A stretch of 64,000 nucleotides of DNA, from positions 620,001 to 684,000 of the forward strand of contig VNKQ01000014.1 in the NCBI GenBank assembly GCA_016508695.1, written 5' to 3'. Source of the stretch: Hyphodiscus hymeniophilus. Taxonomy: Eukaryota > Ascomycota > Leotiomycetes > Helotiales > Hyphodiscaceae. This document shows, piece after piece, positions 56,210 to 64,000 of this stretch (position 1 is its first letter; each line of letters opens with the position of its first letter). The position numbers were made by a program, and so were the translations under genes. Under the pieces are notes generated by a model. The model was not told where the DNA came from and did no database searches. It was given only the letters and a program-made list of their open reading frames with translations.

Positions 56210-57272
56210 TAGTTTTTCGGCGTTTGGGGATGCATAGGGCTGGAAGGGGTATTGTCAAGCGTCACGATCTGCCGGCGAGCATTGATCGATATGGGTCTCT
56301 AGCACGCTTTGTTATGTTTGCTTGTTCTGAAGGATACCGATTTGGGTTTGGCTGGCTGGCTGCTCCTGGCATGGGCATGGGAGCGAGTACCTGGCCTGGC
56401 GTTTTTGCTAATTTATGATGATATGAGGGGAGCACTTTGAGTCTGATAAAGTCTCGTGCACTCGGTCTCCCGGATGGATTCAAGGATGGAATGCACATAC
56501 TTCTCTTTTCGACTTCGTCGTTCGATTTTTAGAACGAAAACTCTACTCGACTGGTCGACGTCTTTACGAGACACTCTTTGCACTTCTTTCGCCTTCGAGG
56601 ATGGAACTCCTGTCTGAGTTTGGGATTTTTGCTTATATGTACCTTTAATACTTTTATGGAGAATGCACATCTTCGGCACGAGTCGACGTGATGGATTATG
56701 GTTGAGATGAGATTAGTGCGGAGATAGATTATGGAAAGGCTGGAAAGGTGGTGGTGGAGATGAGGAGGAAATGGTGGATGACTGGAGGAGAGAGATGTTA
56801 GGGAAGCATCATTTTTGAGAGAGCCATAGCTGCCGAGCAGGTCTTGTTTTGAGGGCTTTGTTGCTGCTTGAAATTCGTACATAATGCAAGGTCCGGTTTT
56901 GATCCTCAATCTTTCGCTTGCTTGATGATTGTAACTGTGATTATAACTCGTCCGTACTTTGACTTGGGAACAGTGTGCTGTGGGTTCATTCGAAGGGAAC
57001 GAATGGCAAGTGCCAAGACTATTTCTGCTCTTGAGCAAGGCGAGGTTTATCCGCTCCTCGAGCCTTTGGGGTACTGGAGAGCCAGTCATTAGTGAGGCAA
57101 ATGGTGATTTCGTATTGTTTGCTATGTGCCCGAAACTTACACATAAACTTTTTGGACGAGCCCTTTGCTCATTTCATACCCTATCTTCCCGCCTCAAGTC
57201 GTAATCCAGCGTTGTATCTCCGCCATAGTATCATACAATATCATCCAATTTATCCATATCGTGCTGGCTTCA
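56210..57272. other. Intergenic between convergent STB3 and 2EXR gene
   Basis: About 1 kb, 3' flank of both genes. No gene seen; frames are compositionally random. Confidence 0.45.
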
Positions 57273-57908
57273 TCAGAACACTCCATACTTGTAAGAGATC
57301 GAGACGCCTGGCGGCAGAGGAAAGTGTCGGAATATGCTGGGGTAATTTGGTGGAAGCCAATTCACTGGCATCGGATCAATCAAACATTTGAGGCTCCTAA
57401 TGCGATTACGACGCGACGGTTGGTCAACGACAATGATCTCTTCCAACGCCGGAAAGGTCATATAGCGAGACTGTACTTCAAACCACTGCTCCTTGGGTAG
57501 GGCAAGTCTCTGGCATTTCTGTAGCATCTCCTCTTCACTAAGTCGCTGCTTCAAGAGACTGAAGAGGTCCCAGACGGCGATGCGGTCGACGAAGACGAGG
57601 TCGGTGTCCCAACGGACGTACGTTCCCATGAACACGTCGAGAACGACGAGTTTATCATAAAACTTGAGACCGACTCCGCGGGCTTCACCACAAGCATGAA
57701 GTATGGCGGGGGTTGGGGTTCTGGACTTGAAAGTAGCCATTCTGGATCTCTTGCGCTTAGACTTGATGATGATCTCGACGATTCTCTCCTCATCGGCTGC
57801 CATCTCCCATATCGCCGAACGGATCTCGATGGGGAGTTTGGGGAAAGGCTGGAAGTCCACGAGTGAAAGGACCTGCGAAGGTGAAGTAGTGGAGCTTGAG
57901 GAGGCCAT
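57273..57908 (-). CDS. 2EXR-domain protein, 211 aa
   Basis: Single exon. After 20 residues the domain begins 'FQPFPKLPIEIRSAIWEMAA', then 'RTPTPAILHACGEARGVGLK' and 'GTYVRWDTDLVFVDR'. It continues with 'LSEEEMLQKCQRLALPKE' and a shorter helical end. Domain order is the same as in the genes at 46311 and 58794. No signal peptide or membrane helix. Function unknown. Shorter than the other copies, but all core parts of the domain are present. Confidence 0.87.
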   Translation of the reverse strand: MASSSSTTSPSQVLSLVDFQPFPKLPIEIRSAIWEMAADEERIVEIIIKSKRKRSRMATFKSRTPTPAILHACGEARGVGLKFYDKLVVLDVFMGTYVRWDTDLVFVDRIAVWDLFSLLKQRLSEEEMLQKCQRLALPKEQWFEVQSRYMTFPALEEIIVVDQPSRRNRIRSLKCLIDPMPVNWLPPNYPSIFRHFPLPPGVSISYKYGVF

Positions 57909-58793
57909 GATGCTTGCTTGAGACTTGGGTGTGTTGCGAAGGTTGGGTGTGTACTTGGTGAGGTGGTCCTTTGACTGGAGAGAAGTAGTGGTGAACTGGG
58001 ATGGTATTGAGTCGTTCGTCGAAATGGGCTGAGAAGTTGTGTTCTGGTAAAGCGTTGGTGGTATGAGGGAGGTGAGGATATCGTGAGGGGATTTGTTGTT
58101 GACTTGTTTCCAGGAAAGCGCGTTGTAGGCAAAGCTGAAGTAAATCGGCGTAGTTATGGCCCGATATATTCACTGTCGGAGAGCGTTCTATACGCTTTTC
58201 AATCAAGTAGCCTCAAAGAAACCGTGTCAATTATTACGACGCGCTCAGCTTTTTCACCTTGTGAAATCAGTTGGTCGATTCTTGATCCGGCTTCCTCTCA
58301 TAAAGCTTCTGCCAAATCGCCCAGATTCACTTTCCAGCAGTCGCTCAAGTCTTACCTATCGAGGTCGTTGCTTCAATACTAGCTTTCCCATTTCGTGAGC
58401 TGTCAACCCAGCTACACGTATGTGAAATGAAGTAGCTTCAAGAAAGCAGCTTCGTGAGAATGTTCTATGAGAAACGAACGAGCATAAGGCTGTTAGTATA
58501 CTTGCTTCCTTTCCCTCCTCAGTCTCAGGAGTGAAATTCAAATACCAGAAGAAAGAAATTGACGTGAACGTCAAACGCTTATCACGCAGAAGGTAAAGCA
58601 TTGCAGAGTGATACATAATGGATTCGCGTGGCTCAGTCCTACAATTTCATCACTCTTGAGATCCTATGGATGCGCATCCTCAGAATCACAGTCTCGTCTC
58701 TGATTCATCCAGCACTTGGTTCGAATCCCGACTCCAATGATGAGGACATTACCGTCCATCCCGAACATCTTCACCAGTTCTATCCACTTCGAC
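57909..58793. other. Intergenic between two 2EXR genes
   Basis: About 880 bases upstream of the gene at 57908 and downstream of the gene at 58794. A T-arm-like word ggttcgaatccc lies at 58718-58729, but no complete tRNA fold could be made. Confidence 0.45.
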
Positions 58794-59669
58794 TCAGATG
58801 AGACCATGATCCAAATCGTACTGCAAACGAATGGCAACATCCTCATCACTCCTTAATGGCGCCATCGTCTTCCGCTCCTCTTCTCTCTTCTTCCGGCTTG
58901 CGACTTTCTCCTCGACACTCATGCTCTTGACCCGACCTCTGTTTGCGTCCCTAATAGTGTAGGACTTGATTCTCTGCGTCTCCCACAGTCTCACACACTC
59001 CGTCTTGGCTCGGTAGCTAGTTTCCTCTTCACCCTCCGCGGGGATGAACTCGACATTTCCATCGCCTGCCGCGACTTGCATAACGACAACCAAGGATTCG
59101 ACGTGAGTATACTCCTCAGGAAGACGGAATGGCAGATGGGAAGCACTAGGTAAGGCCAGCTTCTTGCATTTCTCATGGAGGGTTGTGTAATTCAGCTGGC
59201 TATTGAAAGCAGCGCGGCGATCGTTGAGGAAAATGACGTCGAGATCCCAATTAACGAATGTTCCCGTCTCAACCTCATCTAATACCAATGGCTTGTAAAC
59301 ATTGAGGGCAATCTTTCTTGACTCAGAGCTTGCATGGAGAAGTGCGGGGGCTGGTGTATCGCTCATCGGCTTGTCGTGACATGTGACTTCGATGACTCGG
59401 GATTCATAGCTCGCGAGTTCATAGATGCGGGCACGGATCTCGTTGGGAAGGCGTTGGAATGGAGTGAAGGATGGGAAGCGAGCTTTTGAGAAGCGTCCTG
59501 CGACAGGCCATGCGCGAGCAGCGGTGACTTTTGCTCGCAAGTCGTCCATGAAGGTTGAGAGTTCTGGGCAGAGGAATGCGAGGTTGTCGCCATTAGGGGA
59601 GAGGGGCTCTGCGGGAACGAAACGTCTTGCATTGGTAGTTGGCGTTGTTGGGGCGAGTGGGAAACTCAT
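58794..59669 (-). CDS. 2EXR-domain protein, 291 aa
   Basis: Single exon. The start at 59669 ('MSFPLAPTTPTTNARRFV') follows a CT/AG-rich leader; the frame is open 31 codons further. Domain: 'FTPFQRLPNEIRARIYELAS', 'DTPAPALLHASSESRKIALN' and 'GTFVNWDLDVIFLNDR'. The C-terminal half has 'LHEKCKKLALPSASHLPFRL' and a Lys/Arg/Glu-rich helix ('VEEKVASRKKREEERKTM'). Clearly the same family as the gene at 57908 about 0.9 kb away, and probably an old tandem duplicate. Confidence 0.88.
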   Translation of the reverse strand: MSFPLAPTTPTTNARRFVPAEPLSPNGDNLAFLCPELSTFMDDLRAKVTAARAWPVAGRFSKARFPSFTPFQRLPNEIRARIYELASYESRVIEVTCHDKPMSDTPAPALLHASSESRKIALNVYKPLVLDEVETGTFVNWDLDVIFLNDRRAAFNSQLNYTTLHEKCKKLALPSASHLPFRLPEEYTHVESLVVVMQVAAGDGNVEFIPAEGEEETSYRAKTECVRLWETQRIKSYTIRDANRGRVKSMSVEEKVASRKKREEERKTMAPLRSDEDVAIRLQYDLDHGLI

Positions 59670-61105
59670 TTTGAAGGCTGGTGATGTGATGTCCCTGGTA
59701 GGATTGTGTGTATTTCTGGTGTGAAAAAGATGTAAAAGTGAGGATGGAGAGGATGTTTCCAACTTCTAGGCCTCCACGTTTTCTGCGCAAGGCTGCATAA
59801 ACACCCGATCCGGCTTAGCTCTCCCCGCATCAAGCTGCAATCACGTGCTGCCCGAAACTCTGGAATTTGCACTAGACCTTGAGCAGCTTCGTAGATAATT
59901 GTAGTGCTGTCGTTATAATATATTCCCAGTATTGTACAGCTGCCTATGAGATTTCTACGCTGTTTTAGAACAATAGCGATCATGTGCATTTCCACATTAG
60001 AATGACAGGTGGCGTTTCAAGTGGCGCTGAAAGAGCACCATTCTTGTTGTCGTCGTTGTGGTGCGTAAAACATGCCCTTTTCTACCTTTCGTAGGTCAAC
60101 AAATGCAGGTTCTACTACAGCCTATTATCGGTAGCGTTTGTTAGCTTTAAGGCAGGATCAGTGGAGATGAATCCAGTGATCATTCACCTGCCTTGAATCG
60201 ACCTTCAAATCCCAGGAATACAGTGTGTCACAGAAGCAGATCTGCCCATTATCAAGAGGGCAGTGAAGGGAGCAGTCTGCGTGCTTTGTTCGATAAGTAC
60301 ACCATCTACAAATGCGATCGGGATCGATCTGAAATTAATCCTTCTTCTACAACAACCCAAGCTCCTATGGCCTCCACTTCATGAGAGACGACAAAGGAGA
60401 GCACATGGAGGCACTGACACGCCGGATCAAGACCGCTCTCCGTGTGTGGGAGTGTCATTTCACATCGAGTATTTTAGCCGCAGTGTGTCCTCCAGTTTCC
60501 TCACTGAAGGTTCTTGTCGGTGCCTCGAGGTATAATGAAGATGATACCGGGAATATGAACTGAGAATCGAAGACGCCTCGCCAAGTGCATTGGCACAAAA
60601 GCATAGAGCATTCTCTCTGCAATACATATATCCCTGAGATCCAAGGAGACTTCCCGGGATATCCAGCTCCAATAATTGAAAGGGAGAACCATTTTCAGGG
60701 TCACGTGCGAAGCGTAATGATGATCATGTGTTCAAGTAGGACCAAACGTTTCTCGAGAGCATTGCCTAGCATGCCTCATCCAGCTGAGAAGTGCTGCTGG
60801 TATACATCTCCTGGCAATGAGTATAATCCTGAGATGTGAAATCAGGGGGGAAAAGAGGACAAAATCTGTCTTATCGGCTTCAGGCGCTGGGCCTCAATGC
60901 TGCAGGGATTCTAGGCGTCAAGTGGCGCAAGATACCCTTGAACGTGGGTTGCTCTCTAGCGTATTTCTAGGCCCCAGATAGGCAGTTGAAGTTCTCGGGC
61001 ATTGTTCACTCTTCATATTTTATTGAAAGGTGCTTAATTCTCTCGATGTTGATGCTGCTTTTCTAATTCTACTTCAAAGGGTTCGTCAAATCTCAATTTC
61101 ACTTC
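59670..61105. other. Intergenic, 1.4 kb
   Basis: No supported gene. Frames are short and random. I looked for a secreted precursor with repeated Kex2-cut cores, because a UstYa gene lies nearby, and saw none. The last 100 bases should hold the promoter of the next gene. Confidence 0.45.
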
Positions 61106-61843
61106 ATGGCTTCATCTGCGAAGTTCCTACAAGTGGGTATCCATGCTGAGAACGAGCACCTAATGTCCTACTCTCCCTACGAGGACGATGAAAAACTTGC
61201 CAAGTTGGACAATTCACCCGACTCCAATGGGAGACAATTGAAATCATTTACGAATTCCGGCCTAATAACTCTTATCGCCAGTACCGCGCTCATCAGCGTG
61301 CTACTATCAGGATTAGGTCTACACTTCCTCCACATTTTAAATCCACGGCAATTTTCTGAGGCCTCTCTACCAGTACCTGGAACCTTTTTTGGGTCTTGCG
61401 GCAACACTTCATCCTCAGCTCGCCATGCCGGCTGCATGTTCGATATCATGTCATTCTCGTGGCTGCCATTAGCATGTGCTGATCCAGAACTCACGGTAGA
61501 GTTCAAACATTTACGGAAATGGAACTGGTGGCTAGACGAAAATAGGACGGCAGCTGTACCATTCGAAGAAGTGGCGCTCGGGTTCCACAGTGAGCTGTTT
61601 GTTACGAGAGAGTACCATATGTATCATTGTACGTATATGTGGAGAAAGCTGCACCGGGGGCTGCTGAGGGGCCAGGAGAATGCCGAGAAGAGAGGGATCG
61701 TTGATTCGTATATTGGCAGTTATGGTCATACCGCACATTGCGAGATGATGCTAGTAGGCATGGAAGAAGATGGTGGCGGAATCGACAAGAATGCGACCGA
61801 CACGGCGATTCTGATGAAGTTTCCGCAATGTATGTGGGTGTGA
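61106..61843 (+). CDS. Membrane protein with two HxxHC motifs (divergent UstYa-like), 245 aa
   Basis: Single exon. One membrane helix, about residues 53-75 ('LITLIASTALISVLLSGLG'), with a polar N-terminal tail. After the helix: 'GNTSSSARHAGCMFDIMSFS', 'WLPLACADPELTVEF' and 'WNWWLDENRTAAVPFEEVAL'. The two HxxHC motifs are at His171 ('EYHMYHCTYMWRKLHR') and His208 ('SYGHTAHCEMML'). Paired HxxHC motifs behind a single N-terminal helix are the hallmark of the UstYa/DUF3328 oxidases, but the rest of this protein belongs to a different fungal group. A metal-binding oxidase in the lumen or outside is a fair guess. It is convergent with the true UstYa protein. Confidence 0.75.
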   Translation: MASSAKFLQVGIHAENEHLMSYSPYEDDEKLAKLDNSPDSNGRQLKSFTNSGLITLIASTALISVLLSGLGLHFLHILNPRQFSEASLPVPGTFFGSCGNTSSSARHAGCMFDIMSFSWLPLACADPELTVEFKHLRKWNWWLDENRTAAVPFEEVALGFHSELFVTREYHMYHCTYMWRKLHRGLLRGQENAEKRGIVDSYIGSYGHTAHCEMMLVGMEEDGGGIDKNATDTAILMKFPQCMWV

Positions 61844-62093
61844 GACACAGTTTGTATATGCAGATATCCAATCGCTCACCGTAAACGGGCAATTGAGACT
61901 TCAAAACAGACTTCTTTCTGCAAGAGTTCACCTCTTCTTGCGATGTTTGAATTCCTCACTATGGTTGAAATATTTATCATTGCGGTAGCTGTCCTCAGAT
62001 TCATTGTGCACCAACTCAAAGCTGGATGGAGCAGAGCCCTCAAATGCTGCACATGCTTTCGTTACAATATTGTCATTTGTCGCTGCGTAAGTA

Positions 62094-63047
62094 CTAATGG
62101 TGGTCATGTCCACCTGCCACATTTTGCCCATCAGCCGCCCTGGCATGATTATCTCGAGCCCACTGTTGTACATTATCAAAATTCTTGCACCTGTGCTGAG
62201 TGTTGAAGTCCGGTGTTGCTCCCAACTCGGCCCCTGGCTCAATCACATGGAGGAAAGGAGTGACGTCTGCGTAGCACATGAGTCGTATTCGGAGGGCGTC
62301 TATGCAATGATCTACGTGCTGCAAGAGCATATTAGAGACAGAATTTTCAAGCGGAAATCTAAGGAACTCACAGTCCGCAAGAACTCATCGTCGTCTTGAA
62401 ATGTTGGGTTGTCGCTGTAATCGTATTGGTCTTTCCAAGTATACTGTCGAACCATGTCGAGGCAATGAAGGCTGTGAAAGACCTCTAGCCCTCCCACCAG
62501 TCCTCCTTTATTCGACTTCAACCAATTTCCATCCCCTGATTTATTCAACGACGGGAGGTACTCGAGAGGAACGTCGATTGTTCCAACTGTTCCCTGTCAG
62601 TATTACAGTCGATCGTACGACATGATGGCCTCACTCATCCACAAATCGAGCCATGCTTTCTCAAGCTCAGGTGTGGGTTTGCCTCTGTATGGGCTTGGCT
62701 GTGAGAAAGCATTCGAGAATTGGACATCTTTGTATTCGAGAGTCTCAAATACCGGGGCTGTAAGGGGGGAAGTCAGATCTACAATTCTCGTCTTCGTTAA
62801 CTTGTTACTCACACAGTGAATTTAACTTCTTCGTACACTCTAGATCTGTCGGTTTTCTGGGGTGTATCCTCTCCTGGAACAATATGCCGAGGAATATGAG
62901 GCAAAGGAGCCAGGGCAATAGGGAAAGCTTGTTGTCAAATATCTTTCTCTTTCTGCTGATCACATATGAGATTGGTCTGGGTAGAAATGTTTCCGCTTCC
63001 GAGTCATCAAACTCCATTGGAGCATAATTTTCCTGAGGTTTTGCCAT
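62094..63047 (-). CDS. UstYa-like (DUF3328) protein, 265 aa
   Basis: Four exons: 63047-62813, 62757-62635, 62586-62372 and 62318-62094, in phase. The N-terminus is short and acidic. One membrane helix follows ('LSLLPWLLCLIFLGILFQ', about residues 42-60). Then 'SPVFETLEYKDVQFSNAF', 'SPYRGKPTPELEKAWLDLW' and 'GTIDVPLEYLPSLNKSGD'. The two family motifs are intact: His157 in 'FHSLHCLDMVRQYTW' and His192 in 'HVDHCIDALRIRLMCYADVT', the second created by splicing. UstYa proteins catalyse oxidative cyclisation or related steps in fungal RiPP (ustiloxin, phomopsin, asperipin) and some NRPS pathways. No precursor or other cluster gene is seen in this window, so the pathway is open. Confidence 0.92.
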
Positions 63048-64000
63048 GGGACTCTACAGAATACCGCACTTCAATTGAGGCAGGAACTGAAAGAAGGAAC
63101 ATATTCCCGTATATTTTAGCATGGTTGCAGCCAAGGCCCGAGCCACAGGGAGCACCCCACTCTGAACGGTCGACGCCCGTCTTGGACAATGAATGGCCCC
63201 TCCTGAGTTTGAAGTGTTGCTCTTCTTGGAAGGTGATAAAAGTTCTAACCGACGTCCACACGGTACTACTATAGTAGCAAGGTGCAGTTTGCAAATCGCA
63301 ATAGTCTACGAAGATACCCGATACATACTGTCAGCACAAAGAGTTGAGTTGAGTTGAAAGTAGGGAAGAGAAATGATTCCATTACATACTATGCGCTGAC
63401 CCCATATACTGGGCTGGTGCGCCTCGAAAATGGAACCGAGGACGTTGATAAAGGGTTGATACTATCTGATACTGTAGCACTACGGACGTAAGGTGGCCAC
63501 GAGAACGTTTCGGTGGGCCGTAAAGCTTTAATATACTCTTTTCTCATTTTAGGTTATTAGGGATTTTTTTTTCTATATTTAAGAAAATACTTTTATGGAC
63601 ACAAAGACTTATTAGATCATTAATTTGGGTTACCCTTAATTTGAGTTGTGGGTGTTCATTTAATAATCAATTAAGTAAGTATATAAAATGGCTTTTTGAT
63701 ATTGCGGATGCACGGCAAAATCCGCTCAAATAACTTTTACCAATCCTTCTCCTCAGCCGACTAGTCCGTCTTCAGTATATCTCCTTCAGTTCATTTTTTT
63801 AAGAATTTTCCCTGGGTCCGCCATACATTGAAATGATTCCACATATATGGAAACTTGAGAAGTTGAGATGACAAGAGTGGCTATCAATTGCTGCTTGGCG
63901 GAACAGCCACCTTCCCCTTTGAACTCACCGGTCACCAAGTGGGCTAAGATACTTATCAACGTTTACCATCGGCTTCTCTCGTAGGAAGTCATCCTCCAAT
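63048..64000. other. Right end: upstream of UstYa gene, partly AT-rich
   Basis: No gene seen. 63520-63720 is strongly AT-rich (long T and TA runs, such as tttttttttctatattt), unlike the rest of the window. It might be a RIP-mutated relic or only intergenic DNA. The true extent is beyond the window. Confidence 0.45.

Noticed and set aside
58640..58735. Possible tRNA: gtggctcagtcc (D-arm-like) and ggttcgaatccc (T-arm-like)
   Set aside because: The T-stem does not pair over five bases around a seven-base loop, and no acceptor stem matches; length and spacing are wrong. At most a decayed relic.
1..64000. CRISPR array, rRNA operon, intact transposase or reverse transcriptase
   Set aside because: None seen on either strand. 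This is nuclear fungal DNA, and all repeats present are short tandem repeats.

Overview
The window is nuclear DNA of a filamentous ascomycete. Genes are broken by short introns (about 45-150 bp) with GT..AG ends and CTRAY-like branch points. Proteins are typical of moulds: PacC, a Gtt1-like glutathione transferase, DUF3602/Par32, several 2EXR-domain proteins and UstYa-like proteins. The number of 2EXR genes and the protein styles suggest a leotiomycete (Helotiales-like) fungus; this is inference, not proven. Splice sites were read by eye and checked for continuous reading phase; where exon coordinates are given, the summed exons are a multiple of three unless stated.

Layout. 0-10 kb: an LCAT-like alpha/beta hydrolase (+), a five-exon DHA1 drug transporter (-), and the 25S rRNA m5C methyltransferase Rcm1/NSUN5 (-). 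10-17 kb: an ING-family PHD protein whose PHD finger is broken by one missing base, a small multi-pass membrane protein, and a single-C2H2-finger protein (all -). 17-26 kb is poor in genes: only a DUF3602/Par32 gene at 21.2 kb, flanked by about 4 kb on each side of promoter-like, low-complexity DNA. The right part is the upstream region of pacC (26.0-27.9 kb) and is unusually rich in PacC-type GCCAAG sites.

28-43 kb is gene-dense: an F-box/2EXR-like protein, a five-exon gene of unknown function (30.0-30.8 kb), divergent PRP18 and SAP18, two small membrane-protein genes that look like tandem duplicates (34-35 kb), a four-exon complex I B15/NDUFB4-like gene divergent from a GST, a triple-RRM protein with a 13-base exon, Ku80, and a TMEM205-like gene divergent from Ku80.

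44-60 kb: a decayed 2EXR pseudogene, an intact 2EXR gene with a minisatellite inside its first intron, an uncharacterised gene, a DUF1295 reductase divergent from DNA topoisomerase III, the Sin3-binding factor Stb3, and two more 2EXR genes. 61-63 kb: two convergent membrane proteins that each carry two HxxHC motifs, one a classic UstYa/DUF3328 protein. This may be the edge of a secondary-metabolite or RiPP cluster continuing to the right, where DNA becomes AT-rich.

Most genes are core housekeeping (rRNA modification, splicing, chromatin, repair, respiration). The accessory parts are the 2EXR family, the 34-35 kb membrane duplicates, the 30 kb orphan and the UstYa pair. No tRNA, rRNA, CRISPR array or intact transposon was found.
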